Positions 25,708 to 34,357 of a stretch of 64,000 nt of DNA are shown here, piece by piece. The translations under genes and the position numbers were made by a program. The notes under the pieces are model-generated. The model was not told the DNA's origin. It made no database searches and worked only from the letters and a program-made list of their open reading frames with translations. The stretch's first letter is position 1, and the number at the start of each line of letters is the position of its first letter. This stretch comes from Arthrobacter sp. ov118 (lineage in GTDB: Bacteria; Actinomycetota; Actinomycetes; Actinomycetales; Micrococcaceae), in the NCBI RefSeq assembly GCF_900116495.1, contig NZ_FPAY01000008.1:152384-216383 (forward strand), written 5' to 3'.

Positions 25708-26811
25708 ATGCGAATGATTGGTAAAGCAGGAAAGGCGGCAGCAATCGCTGCCATTGCGGCACTGGCGCTGACAGCCTGCGGCCGTTCCGACTCCGGAGCA
25801 TCCGGCGGATCAACCACTGGAGGCGAGGCCTTCCCGAAGGGTTCCTCGATCGGCGTCGCACTCCCGCAGAAGACCTCGGAAAACTGGGTCCTGGCGGAAA
25901 AGCTGTTCAACGACGGCCTCACCGCGGCCGGTTACAAGCCGGATGTGCAGTTCGCCAACGGCGGCGTGTCGGACCAGCAGAACCAGATCAGCGCCATGAT
26001 CACCAAGGGCGACAAGGTCATCATCGTCGGCGCCATCGACGGCGCGCAGCTGGGCACCCAGCTCAAGCAGGCCAAGGACGCCGGCGCCACGATCATCGCC
26101 TACGACCGTCTGCTCCTGAACACCCAGGACGTGGACTACTACGTGGCCTACGACAACTTCAAGGTCGGTGTCCTCCAGGGCCAGGCGCTGCTGGACGGGA
26201 TGAAGGCCAAGAAGCCGTCAGGTCCGTACAACATCGAGCTCTTCGCCGGCTCCCCGGATGATGCCAACGCGAAGGTCTTCTTCGACGGTGCGATGAGCGT
26301 CCTGAAGCCGAAGATTGATGACGGCACCCTGAAGGTCCTCTCCGGCCAGACGTCCTTCGAGCAGGCCGTTACCCAGGGCTGGAAGGCAGAGAACGCCCAG
26401 AAGCGCATGGACACCCTGCTCGCCGGAACCTACGGCAGCGCCCCGCTTGACGGCGTGCTGTCCCCGAACGACACCCTGGCCCGCGCAATCATCACCTCCG
26501 TCAAGGCCGCCGGCAAGCCGATCCCGGTTGTCACCGGCCAGGACTCCGAGGTGGAGTCGGTCAAGTCCATCATGGCGGGCGAACAGTACTCCACCATCAA
26601 CAAGGACACCCGCGCACTTGTTGAGCACTCGATCACCATGGTCAACGACATCCAGGCAGGCAAAAAGCCTGAGATCAACGACGACAAGTCCTACAACAAC
26701 ACGGTCAAGGTGGTTCCGGCCTACCTGCTGACGCCCGTCATCGTGACCAAGGAAAACGTCCACACGGCCTACGTCAACGATCCGGTACTCGGACCGATCA
26801 CCAAGCAGTAG
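25708..26811 (+). CDS. chvE: Multiple monosaccharide-binding lipoprotein
   Basis: A 367-residue extracellular sugar-binding protein of the ChvE/periplasmic binding protein I class. The signal peptide ends in the lipobox LTAC with Cys at residue 24, so it is anchored to the outer face of the membrane. The mature part begins with a Ser/Gly linker and contains SIGVALPQKTSENWVL, AIDGAQLGTQLKQAKDAGATIIAYDRLL and PVVTGQDSEVESVKSI, the usual ligand-binding signature. It closes the mmsA-mmsB-chvE operon and is followed by a terminator. The precise sugar cannot be read from the sequence. Confidence 0.93.
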   Translation: MRMIGKAGKAAAIAAIAALALTACGRSDSGASGGSTTGGEAFPKGSSIGVALPQKTSENWVLAEKLFNDGLTAAGYKPDVQFANGGVSDQQNQISAMITKGDKVIIVGAIDGAQLGTQLKQAKDAGATIIAYDRLLLNTQDVDYYVAYDNFKVGVLQGQALLDGMKAKKPSGPYNIELFAGSPDDANAKVFFDGAMSVLKPKIDDGTLKVLSGQTSFEQAVTQGWKAENAQKRMDTLLAGTYGSAPLDGVLSPNDTLARAIITSVKAAGKPIPVVTGQDSEVESVKSIMAGEQYSTINKDTRALVEHSITMVNDIQAGKKPEINDDKSYNNTVKVVPAYLLTPVIVTKENVHTAYVNDPVLGPITKQ

Positions 26812-26855
26812 TTCCGGCCCCGGCGCACGCCGCGCAGGCGCCAGCCAGGCAGCAG

Positions 26856-26893
26856 AGCCCCGGTTCTCCCCGCAAGGGAGGGCCGGGGCTTTT
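26856..26893 (+). terminator. Rho-independent terminator of the sugar importer operon
   Basis: AGCCCCGG and CCGGGGCT pair around a loop that itself contains CTCC/GGAG complementarity, and a TTTT tract follows directly. Confidence 0.88.
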
Positions 26894-27045
26894 GTGTTGC
26901 CGGCAAGGGCTTTACCGGCTTTGCGACACCGGCAACGCGCTTCACAGCCGAACCATAGCTTCACCGGGAGGTTCGCACAGCAGCCCGTACCACTGTGGGA
27001 GCAGCCGCCGGGCATTCCGCCCGGCAAGAGAAACCTAGGAGTACC

Positions 27046-28470
27046 GTGAGCGTTCTTGCCCGGAGTGTAGGCAACGCCTTTCGAAACAAGGTCAGGACCG
27101 CCGCCGTGGTGGCCGTGCTGGCCGTAGCCATCGGACTTGCCCTGGCCATGCTCGTGGCCAACCAGGCCGTCACCGGCAAGGTCGCCGAGCTGAATGCCTC
27201 AGTGGGCACGGTCCTGACCGTGAATCCGGCCGGCGGCCAGGGTTTCGAAGGCGGCGGCGAGCCGCTCACCGCAACGCAGGCCGCCACCGCGGCGGCCGTC
27301 CCCAATGTCACGAGCGTTGTCGGCACCAAGGCGCTGCGCCTCCGCAACGCCACTGAGGCCGCTGCCCAGTCCGCATCAGGTCAGGCCGGCCCGGGCGGAG
27401 GCGCCCCGGGCGGCCAGTCGGCCACCACCGTGAGCACGAGCCTCACTGCCGCCATCGACGCCGGAACCCTCGGCAACCGCAACCAGGCAGCCACCGGCAC
27501 CACCGGCACCGGCACAGGTACAACGCAAGCCGCCCCGTCCTTCTCGCTGCCCGTCACCGCTACCGGGATCGGCGCCGAGGTGGACTCCACCGGCAAGGCT
27601 CTGGTACTGACGCAGGGAACCGGCTTGGGCGACTACACGGCTGAATCCACCGGCGCCCTGCTCGGCACCACGCTGGCCGAGAAGAACGGTCTCAAAATCG
27701 GATCGACCTTCACCATCGGGGACAAGACCTTTACCGTCAAGGGCCTCTTCGACGCCGGCACCGCCTTCGGCAACAACGCCCTTTACGTGACCCTCCCGAC
27801 CGCCCAGACGCTTGCCGCCCTCCCCGGCGAGCTGTCCACCATGATCGTCACCGTCAACAGCATGGAAAATGTCGACGCTGCCAAGACCGCCCTCACGACG
27901 GCGCTCGGCGCCGACAAGGCGGACGTCACCCAGGGCCAGCGGAACCTTCAGACCGCCGTCAGCTCGCTGGACAGCGTCAAGAACATTTCCTTTGTCGCCT
28001 TCGCCGCGGCCCTCGCCACCGCCGGCCTGATCATCCTCCTGATCATGGTCATGCTGGTCCGCGAACGCCGCCGCGAGATCGGCGTCCTGAAAGCCATCGG
28101 CGCCCCCAACCGCACCATCGGCCTGCAGTTCGTGCTGGAAGCCCTCGTCCTGGTGGCCCTGGGCAGCGTGGTGGGCGCCGCCATTGCATCCTTTGCCAGC
28201 GGCGGCATCGCCAGCGCCCTCATCAGTTCAAGCAGCGCCACCAGCACCACGGGCGCGGCTGCCGGCCAGCGCGGCGGCGGCTTCCCCGGCGGCCAGGGCG
28301 GGCCCTTCGGCGGGGCCAGCCAGCTGCTGACCTCCGTGACGGCGAGCGCCTCCCCCGAAGTTATTGCCACGGGCATCGCCGCGGTCTTCGGCGTCGCCAT
28401 CATCGGGGCACTCGTCCCGGCCCTGCTCACCGCACGCATCCGTCCCATCGAAGTCCTCCGAGGAGAATAG
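27046..28470 (+). CDS. MacB/FtsX-type ABC transporter permease
   Basis: A 474-residue permease with the MacB/FtsX layout: one transmembrane helix near the N-terminus (VVAVLAVAIGLALAMLVA), a large extracytoplasmic domain of about 290 residues, then three helices with RERRREIGVLKAIGAPNR between them. The outer domain has Ala/Gly/Thr-rich stretches around residues 110-170, and a Gly-rich loop (GQRGGGFPGGQGGPFGG) lies between helices 3 and 4. GTG 27046 follows AGGAG. It pairs with the ATPase gene two bases downstream; such systems act in mechanotransmission, lipoprotein or peptide handling rather than simple import. Confidence 0.88.
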   Translation: MSVLARSVGNAFRNKVRTAAVVAVLAVAIGLALAMLVANQAVTGKVAELNASVGTVLTVNPAGGQGFEGGGEPLTATQAATAAAVPNVTSVVGTKALRLRNATEAAAQSASGQAGPGGGAPGGQSATTVSTSLTAAIDAGTLGNRNQAATGTTGTGTGTTQAAPSFSLPVTATGIGAEVDSTGKALVLTQGTGLGDYTAESTGALLGTTLAEKNGLKIGSTFTIGDKTFTVKGLFDAGTAFGNNALYVTLPTAQTLAALPGELSTMIVTVNSMENVDAAKTALTTALGADKADVTQGQRNLQTAVSSLDSVKNISFVAFAAALATAGLIILLIMVMLVRERRREIGVLKAIGAPNRTIGLQFVLEALVLVALGSVVGAAIASFASGGIASALISSSSATSTTGAAAGQRGGGFPGGQGGPFGGASQLLTSVTASASPEVIATGIAAVFGVAIIGALVPALLTARIRPIEVLRGE

Positions 28471-28472
28471 CC

Positions 28473-29174
28473 ATGATCGAAGTCAAGAACCTGGTCCGCA
28501 CCTTCAAGACCGGCGACCGGACCATCAAGCCCGTCAACGACGTCAGTTTCGAACTCGCTCAGGGCACGCTGGCCTCGATCGTCGGCAAGAGCGGCAGCGG
28601 CAAGAGCACCCTGCTGTCCCTGCTCGGCGCGCTGGACAAGCCCACCAGCGGCGATGTGGTGGTCAACGGCGTGAGCCTGGCCAGCATGCCGGACGCGAAG
28701 CTGACCCACTACCGGCGCCGGGACATCGGATTCGTGTTCCAGCAGTTCAACCTGATCCCGAACCTCTCGGCCGCGGACAACGTGATGCTGCCGATGGAAT
28801 TTGCCGGAATGCGCAAGGGCGCCCGGCTGGAACGGGCCCGGCAGCTGCTCGAACAGGTCCAGCTCGACCCGGACAAGCACGTGCGGCGCATCAACCGGCT
28901 CTCCGGCGGCGAACAGCAGCGCGTGGCGATCGCCCGGGCACTGGCCAACGAGCCCAAGCTGATCCTGGCCGATGAACCCACCGGCAACCTCGACGAGCAG
29001 ACCGGCGAGCACATCATCGAGCTGCTCAGCGCACTCAGCCGGGACCACAACACCACCATCCTCGTAGTCACCCACGACCGCACCCTGGCCGACAAGACCG
29101 ACCGGCGCTTCCGGCTCCAGCAGGGGCGGCTGACCGAGGAAACAGTAAGGGCGGCCGCGGGCGTACCCGCCTAG
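28473..29174 (+). CDS. ABC transporter ATP-binding protein (LolD/MacB type)
   Basis: A 233-residue ATPase partner of the preceding permease. Walker A GKSGSGKST, Q-loop FVFQQFNLIPNLSAADNV, signature LSGGEQQRVAIARAL, Walker B LILADEPTGNLD and H-loop VVTHD are all intact. The LADEPTGNLD form is typical of the MacB/LolD/FtsE group. It begins two bases after the permease stop behind AGGAGAAT, and a GC-rich hairpin lies 30 bases after its stop, so the pair forms a closed two-gene operon. Confidence 0.93.
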   Translation: MIEVKNLVRTFKTGDRTIKPVNDVSFELAQGTLASIVGKSGSGKSTLLSLLGALDKPTSGDVVVNGVSLASMPDAKLTHYRRRDIGFVFQQFNLIPNLSAADNVMLPMEFAGMRKGARLERARQLLEQVQLDPDKHVRRINRLSGGEQQRVAIARALANEPKLILADEPTGNLDEQTGEHIIELLSALSRDHNTTILVVTHDRTLADKTDRRFRLQQGRLTEETVRAAAGVPA

Positions 29175-29205
29175 CCGCCGTCCTGCGTCCGATGAGGTGG
29201 CTGAA

Positions 29206-29227
29206 GGGCGGGCCCCCGGGCCCGCCC
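29206..29227 (+). terminator. GC-rich hairpin after the ABC pair
   Basis: GGGCGGGCCC and GGGCCCGCCC form a near-perfect palindrome 31 bases after the ATPase stop. There is no clear T-tract. Confidence 0.55.
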
Positions 29228-29276
29228 GACCTCGGATGAGGGCCGGTGAAGGGCGGCCGGGTGAGAGGATGGCTGC

Positions 29277-30347
29277 ATGACTGCCCCCATCGCCAAGCCG
29301 TGGCTGTTCAGCCAGACCGACCCGGATCCGCGCACCGCAACAGGCGCCCGGCTCCGCTGGGGGGTCATCGCGACCGGCGGCATCGCCGCCGCCGTCACCC
29401 GCGACCTCGAACTCCTCGCGGACGCCGAACTCTACGCGGTCAGCTCCAGAACGCAGGCGGCGGCGGACGCGTTCGCGGCCGACTACGGCTTCGCCCGCGC
29501 CTATGGCGACCAGGACGGCGTGACCGGCTACGCCCGGCTGCTCGCCAACGACGCCGTCGACGTCGTCTACGTCGCCACGCCCCACGCGCACCACCACGAA
29601 ATTGCCCTGGCCGCCCTCAAGGCCGGCAAGCATGTGCTGTGTGAAAAGGCCCTGACCGTCAACGCCCGGGAGGCCATGGAGCTTGTGTCCGCCGCCCGGG
29701 CCAACGGCCTGTTCCTGATGGAGGCGATGTGGAGCCGCTTCCTCCCGAGCATGCAGCGGGCTTTCGAGATCGCCGCCTCTGGCGAGATCGGCGACGTCAA
29801 GTGGATTGGTGCGGATCTTGGCTTCCCGGCCCCCTACTCCCCTACCTCGCGGCTCTGGGCGCCGAGGGACGGCGGTGGCGCGCTGCTGGACCTGACGGTC
29901 TACCCGCTGCTCTGGGCCCTGGGCACCCTGGGGTTTCCCCAGACAGTCAGCGCGACCGGATGGCTCAACGATGACGGCGTGGATGCCCAGAACGCGCTGA
30001 CCCTGGGCTACCACCATGGTGCCCAGGCCCAGCTGACCTCCTCGCTGCTCGCCCACGGCCCGCGCACGGCCACCGTCGCGGGCAGCAAGGGGTTCCTGCA
30101 GGCCTCAGGCTCCATCAACAACCCCAAGGAGCTGCTGGTCAGGATCGGCTTCGACGAGCCCCGCAGCGAGCAGTTCACGGTGATCGGCCGCGGCTACAGC
30201 TACGAACTCCGCGAGGTGACGCGGTGCATCCAGCAGGGACTCACCGAAAGCCCGGTCATGCCGCTGGAGGACTCCCTGAACACCATGCGGCTCTTCGACG
30301 GTGTACGCGCGCAACTTGGAGTGAGCTACCCGAACGACGCCCCCTGA
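29277..30347 (+). CDS. Gfo/Idh/MocA family oxidoreductase
   Basis: A 356-residue NAD(P)-dependent dehydrogenase of the dihydrodiol/1,5-anhydrofructose reductase-like subgroup. The N-terminal Rossmann motif is WGVIATGGIAAAVTRDL, then VDVVYVATPHAHHHEIALAALKAGKHVLCEKAL, in which the usual EKP is EKA. The C-terminal domain starts near residue 140 and includes GGGALLDLTVYPL with the expected catalytic-region residues. Substrates are probably sugars or cyclitols. It stands alone between the ABC pair and the secreted repeat protein. Confidence 0.9.
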   Translation: MTAPIAKPWLFSQTDPDPRTATGARLRWGVIATGGIAAAVTRDLELLADAELYAVSSRTQAAADAFAADYGFARAYGDQDGVTGYARLLANDAVDVVYVATPHAHHHEIALAALKAGKHVLCEKALTVNAREAMELVSAARANGLFLMEAMWSRFLPSMQRAFEIAASGEIGDVKWIGADLGFPAPYSPTSRLWAPRDGGGALLDLTVYPLLWALGTLGFPQTVSATGWLNDDGVDAQNALTLGYHHGAQAQLTSSLLAHGPRTATVAGSKGFLQASGSINNPKELLVRIGFDEPRSEQFTVIGRGYSYELREVTRCIQQGLTESPVMPLEDSLNTMRLFDGVRAQLGVSYPNDAP

Positions 30348-30485
30348 CCACCTCCCCCGGCCAGCAAATCGGCGGGTACTGAAGGGTCTCGGAATGCGTA
30401 CAGTTTCCTCTCCTCTCTGGACTCGCCTGTTGGGGCCGACTTACCCTGTAGGCAACTGTCCAGTCGTCCGGGAGCGGGGGTGCGC

Positions 30486-31886
30486 ATGGATCCTGCAGCA
30501 TCGCCCTCCCGTGCGGGCCGCAACCTCCGCCCTCTGCGACGCGTCCTGTTAGCTGCCGTCGCCGGCGCCGCATGGTTGACGCTTTCCAGCACTGCCGCAC
30601 AGGCGGATGACGCCTGCTCCTTCCATGGACGGGCCGACGACGCCGGTGAGACATTAGCGGCCACCGGCTGCGCCGATGCCGGCAACTTTGCCGTAACCAC
30701 CCTCGACGGCGCCCAGGTGGCCCTCGACGCCGGCCCGGCTCCCACGTGGGCGGCAGGCGCCGTTCCGGCCCTGCCCACTTCGGCCCCTGACGGCGATGCT
30801 GCCTACCCGGCCGACGAGCCCGTTGCCGATGAGCCTCCTGATGCTGCAGAGGCTGCCGTGGACCCCCCTCCGGGTCCGGACACGCGGCCGCCCGCCGCTG
30901 ATCCTGCGCCCCCTGTCTTGGATCCGGCGGCGCCCGATACACCGCTCCCCGCGCCGGACAGCACTCCGCCCGCCGCCGGACCGGTAGCGGATCCTGCCGC
31001 GCCCTCAGGAGACCCGGCTGTTCCCGACCCGGGTGTTCCGGTGGTGGATCCCAACGTTCCCGTGGTGCTTCCCGAACCCGTCGCGCCCGAACCCGCCGTT
31101 CCCGACCCTGCCGTTCCCGAACCCGCGGTTCCCGACCCTGCCGTTCCTGCCGTCCCCGAACCCGCGGTTCCCGACCCTGCCGTTCCTGCCGTCCCCGAAC
31201 CCGCGGTTCCCGACCCTGCCGTCCCCGACCCTGCCGTTCCCGACCCGGCTGCGCCGCTTCCCGGTGACCCCGCTGCACCGCTGCCCGGCAATCCGGCGCC
31301 TGTTCCTCAGGACGACGCTGGTGCCGTCCTTCCGGGCGACGCCACAGCAGACGTGCCGGCAGCAAACACCGCCACGCCAGCCGACAGCGGCAAGGCAGCG
31401 CCCGCGGAACCGCCGACTCCCGCTCGCGTTCAGTCGCCCAGCGCTGAGACAACCACTGCAAAGACAACCACCGCAAAGACATCCGGTCCTCAGGCGGCCA
31501 GCCCGTTCGGGACAATCGCTTCCTCTGGTGCCCAAATCTTTTATGCCGGATACCTGTGGCCCGAATCCGCCGCGCGACCCGCCGGGCCTGCCGCCGTCGC
31601 ACCAGCGCAACTCCCTGCCGGCACGCCCGAACCGCCGGCCGCGCCCGCTGCACCCAGCCCAAGTCCCTGGCACGGCGGCACAGGCCTGCCCGCGGCCGAC
31701 GCGCTCCCGACCGCTCCGGGCTCAGGGTCCGGCAGCGGGCACTCGGGCAACGGGCCCGCCGGAACGGCCGCGTGGGTGCCCTACCTGCACTTCATCGTGC
31801 CCGCAGGCGGGGCCGACCGTATCGGCGGTCCGCTCCAACATGAGTACAACGCCGTTTGCGCTGACCCCGGTTCTTCTCCTGACTAG
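30486..31886 (+). CDS. Secreted Pro-rich repeat protein, unknown function
   Basis: About 466 residues that I cannot assign to a family. A signal peptide (RRVLLAAVAGAAWLTLSSTAAQA) ends near residue 40, followed by a short Cys-containing head (ACSFHGRADD, TGCADAG). Residues about 110-290 are Pro/Ala/Asp-rich with a VPDPAVPEPA-type repeat, and the tail is Ala/Pro/Gly-rich with a last conserved-looking block AWVPYLHFIVPAGGADRIGG. There is no LPXTG motif. The repeat would give an extended rod, which fits a wall-spanning spacer. ATG 30486 or GTG 30480 may start it. Confidence 0.65.
   Translation: MDPAASPSRAGRNLRPLRRVLLAAVAGAAWLTLSSTAAQADDACSFHGRADDAGETLAATGCADAGNFAVTTLDGAQVALDAGPAPTWAAGAVPALPTSAPDGDAAYPADEPVADEPPDAAEAAVDPPPGPDTRPPAADPAPPVLDPAAPDTPLPAPDSTPPAAGPVADPAAPSGDPAVPDPGVPVVDPNVPVVLPEPVAPEPAVPDPAVPEPAVPDPAVPAVPEPAVPDPAVPAVPEPAVPDPAVPDPAVPDPAAPLPGDPAAPLPGNPAPVPQDDAGAVLPGDATADVPAANTATPADSGKAAPAEPPTPARVQSPSAETTTAKTTTAKTSGPQAASPFGTIASSGAQIFYAGYLWPESAARPAGPAAVAPAQLPAGTPEPPAAPAAPSPSPWHGGTGLPAADALPTAPGSGSGSGHSGNGPAGTAAWVPYLHFIVPAGGADRIGGPLQHEYNAVCADPGSSPD
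31076..31252 (+). repeat. In-frame DNA repeat coding Pro-Asp-Pro-Ala-Val units
   Basis: Near-identical copies of CCCGACCCTGCCGTTCC and CCCGAACCCGCGGTT alternate, including a 39-bp unit present twice in succession (about 31131-31209). The DNA itself is repetitive, so copy number is likely to vary between strains. Confidence 0.8.
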
Positions 31887-31887
31887 T

Positions 31888-31920
31888 CGGGCCGTCTCTG
31901 CCTCCACAGAGCACGGCCCG
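31888..31920 (+). terminator. Hairpin after the Pro-rich gene
   Basis: CGGGCCGT and ACGGCCCG pair around a 17-base loop directly after the stop codon. Confidence 0.6.
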
Positions 31921-32333
31921 TCGGGCTGCCTTGGCCGCCCGTTATCAGTCACCCAGGAGATCTCCCAATGGACTCGACCGTCCGCCGCCGGGTTTCCGGC
32001 ACCGCAACTGCCAACGCGCTGATCCGGTTAGCGTCACGGGCCGTCCTCGCTCGCCCGGAGCGTTCCGGTCCGCGTCCGCGCCCTGGCTGCGGGCCCAGGC
32101 CACCGTAAGGTGTGCCACCGCTCCCGTCGAGGTCCTGTCACCGCCGGAGCAAGGTCGTTGGGTCCGCTGGGGGACCGAACGCCCTGCATTCGCTCCGGCA
32201 GAAGGGCCCTGAGGAGGAGCGGCAAAACTGCGGTCCGTCTGCACGCTGTCGCGTCCGACACTGGTCGGATGCGGCAGCGTGCAGGTTACCGGCCCGTATC
32301 ATTCTTTTAGGTGCGTTACCTTGGCGCACAGAA
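31921..32333. other. Intergenic region upstream of the kinase gene
   Basis: About 410 bases without a convincing gene; short frames on both strands have atypical composition. The part nearest the kinase has TCCGACACTGGTCGGA, a 6-bp inverted repeat, and TATCAT about 30 bases before the kinase start, which are plausible promoter or operator elements. Confidence 0.5.
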
Positions 32334-33623
32334 ATGGAATACGGGGAGATCGTGGACAGTTCGCCCGGCAGCATCACGGACCAGCCCTTGGGCGGCCGCT
32401 ATCAGCTCGGTGAAGTGATCGGCCGCGGCGGCATGGCCTCGGTCTACACCGCCAGGGACCTGAACCTGGGCCGGGACGTCGCGCTGAAACTTTTCGCTGC
32501 GCAGTCGGCCGACCCTGACGAACTGCGCCGTCAGGAGGCCGAGATCGAGTTGCTGTCCACCCTGAACCATCCCGGCCTGGTGACACTGTTCGACGCCGGG
32601 ATTGACACCCGGATTGCCGATGAGCCGCGGCCCTTCCTGACCATGGAACTGGTGGGCGGCCAGGACCTGCGCGCCCGCATCCGTCAGAGCCCGCTGCCCC
32701 TGGGCGAAGCGGCCGTCGTCGGCGCGGGGATAGCCGATGCCCTCGCCTACGTCCATGCGCTGGGCATCATCCACCGGGACATCAAGCCAGCCAACGTCCT
32801 GCTCGTTCCAGTCCGGCCCGGGGAGCCGCTGCGGCCCAAGCTGACTGACTTTGGAATCGCCCGGATCATTGACGGGACCCGGCTCACTGCCACCGGCACG
32901 ATGGTGGGCACTGCCGCCTACCTCAGCCCGGAACAGGCTCGCGGCGAAGACCTCGGCCCCTCGAGCGACGTCTATTCTCTCGGCCTGGTCCTGCTCGAAT
33001 GCCTTAAAGGCGAAGTGGAGTATCCCGGGAGCGCAGTGGAATCCGCCGTCGCCCGGTTGCACCGCGACCCCGTCATCCCGGACGCAGTCCCGGACGAATG
33101 GGCTCGGCTCCTGCGTGCCATGACCGCTTCCGACCCCCTAGACCGGCCCGCGGCCGCCGACGTCGAGGCCGCACTGCGCCACGCCCTGGTGTCGCCTGAA
33201 TTCCTCCCCGGCCCTGTGACAGAGGAGCACACCCGCGTCCTCCCCGCCCCGGTTGCCCCAACTGCCCTCTCTGCCGAAATGGTCCCGACCGCCCGGCCGG
33301 CCAGACCACCCAGGCCGCCCGGCGTCGGCTCGGGCTCCGGTTATGACTCGGGAAAGTCCGCGGGGCTTGTCCTGGATCCGGCCGCCCCGGGCCAAGCCGT
33401 CCGCCGCCCGCCAGTGTCCCGGGCAATGGCCTGGTTCCGGCAGGCCAGCCTGCGGACCCGCCTCGTGGTGGTGCTCACCGCGCTCACCGTCCTCACGGTC
33501 GCTGCCGCCATCGGCGTCGCCATCGCCGCGCCCGCAGTCCCCGCCGCCGTCGTCCCCTACCCCACCGTCACCGGACCGCTCGGCGAGCACCTGAAGGAAC
33601 TCCAGAAGAGCGTGGAACCGTGA
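32334..33623 (+). CDS. Membrane Ser/Thr protein kinase (no PASTA domain)
   Basis: A 429-residue Hanks-type kinase with all active-site motifs: IGRGGMASVY (Gly-rich loop), VALKLF (lysine), HRDIKPANVLL (catalytic loop) and DFGIAR (metal Asp), then TAAYLSPEQARGE (activation segment end). A Pro/Arg-rich juxtamembrane stretch leads to a single transmembrane helix near residue 390 (VVVLTALTVLTVAAAIGVAI). Only about 35 residues are outside, so unlike PknB it has no PASTA repeats. ATG 32334 or GTG 32352 starts it. The stop overlaps the next gene's GTG, so the kinase and lipoprotein are coupled. Confidence 0.9.
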   Translation: MEYGEIVDSSPGSITDQPLGGRYQLGEVIGRGGMASVYTARDLNLGRDVALKLFAAQSADPDELRRQEAEIELLSTLNHPGLVTLFDAGIDTRIADEPRPFLTMELVGGQDLRARIRQSPLPLGEAAVVGAGIADALAYVHALGIIHRDIKPANVLLVPVRPGEPLRPKLTDFGIARIIDGTRLTATGTMVGTAAYLSPEQARGEDLGPSSDVYSLGLVLLECLKGEVEYPGSAVESAVARLHRDPVIPDAVPDEWARLLRAMTASDPLDRPAAADVEAALRHALVSPEFLPGPVTEEHTRVLPAPVAPTALSAEMVPTARPARPPRPPGVGSGSGYDSGKSAGLVLDPAAPGQAVRRPPVSRAMAWFRQASLRTRLVVVLTALTVLTVAAAIGVAIAAPAVPAAVVPYPTVTGPLGEHLKELQKSVEP

Positions 33624-34174
33624 GAGCCTCCCGCGTCGGCAGCACCGCCGGGGCCGGCTTCGGCGTCCGGTTTCCGGCATGGGGGCTGGCAGGAGCCCTG
33701 CTCGCCGGCAGCCTGGCCGGTTGCGGCTCCCCGGCACCGGACCTTGACCGCGACACGGCCAGCCAGCTGCAGTCCCAAGTCCTGGCCGTCAGCGAGGCCG
33801 CTGCCGCCAACGACCCGGCGGGCTGCCTGAAGCTGCTCGACGAGCTCCAGGCCAGCTTGGATGCCGCCGCCACAAGCGGTCAAGTGTCCTTCAAGCGCCA
33901 CCAGGGCATCAAGTCTTCGATCGACGCCGTACGGGCGGACCTTGCCGCGCAGCAGGCCGCCGCCGAGGCCGCCCGGGTCGCGGCGGAGAAGGCGGCCGCA
34001 GAAAAGGCAAAAGCACAGGCAGCTGCAGCCGCGGCTGCGAAAGCGGCGGCCGCAGCCGCGGCCACGGCAGCCGCCCCCGCCCCGGCAGCACCCGCCGTCG
34101 TCGCGCCCGCGCCGGCTCCGGCTGCCGGCAAAGCCAAGGGAAAGGACAAAGGTAAGGGCAAGGGCAACGGTTGA
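33620..34174 (+). CDS. Ala/Lys-rich lipoprotein coupled to the kinase
   Basis: A 184-residue predicted lipoprotein. A signal peptide ends in LAGC (Cys at about residue 35). The mature part is helical and rich in Ala with regularly spaced Glu/Lys (AAEAARVAAEKAAAEKAKAQ), which should form a coiled coil or rigid rod, and ends in an Ala/Pro stretch and a basic KGKDKGKGKG tail suited to bind anionic wall polymers. GTG 33620 overlaps the kinase stop. Family unknown; the coupling suggests it is a partner or extracellular anchor for the kinase. Confidence 0.75.
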   Translation: MRASRVGSTAGAGFGVRFPAWGLAGALLAGSLAGCGSPAPDLDRDTASQLQSQVLAVSEAAAANDPAGCLKLLDELQASLDAAATSGQVSFKRHQGIKSSIDAVRADLAAQQAAAEAARVAAEKAAAEKAKAQAAAAAAAKAAAAAAATAAAPAPAAPAVVAPAPAPAAGKAKGKDKGKGKGNG

Positions 34175-34184
34175 GGACGCACAT

Positions 34185-34212
34185 CGGGGAGGACCCCGAA
34201 GGATCCTCCCCG
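34185..34212 (+). terminator. Terminator of the kinase-lipoprotein operon
   Basis: CGGGGAGGA and TCCTCCCCG pair perfectly over 9 bp, with a 10-base loop, 11 bases after the lipoprotein stop. Confidence 0.7.
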
Positions 34213-34226
34213 ACTCCCTGCCGCTT

Positions 34227-34356
34227 CCTCCCTGGCGTCCCTCCCGCGCCCGGCCGACGGCGGACGGCCAGGCCGGACGGCGTCCCTCCCGCGCCCGGCC
34301 GACGCCGGACGGCGGACGGCGGACGGCGGACGGCGGGCGGTTGGCGGTTGGCGGCG
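34227..34356. repeat. GC-rich direct repeats between two convergent genes
   Basis: CGTCCCTCCCGCGCCCGGCC occurs twice, and GGACGGC or GGCGGAC units are tandemly repeated, followed by GGTTGGC twice. No gene is present; the block ends at the katE stop. Confidence 0.75.
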
Positions 34357-34357
34357 C

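Noticed and set aside
22793..25861. 1022-codon open frame on the minus strand opposite the sugar importer genes
   Set aside because: It mirrors mmsA and mmsB, whose protein motifs are unambiguous. Its composition (His/Asp/Gln/Val-rich, no domain) is that of an antisense frame in high-GC DNA.
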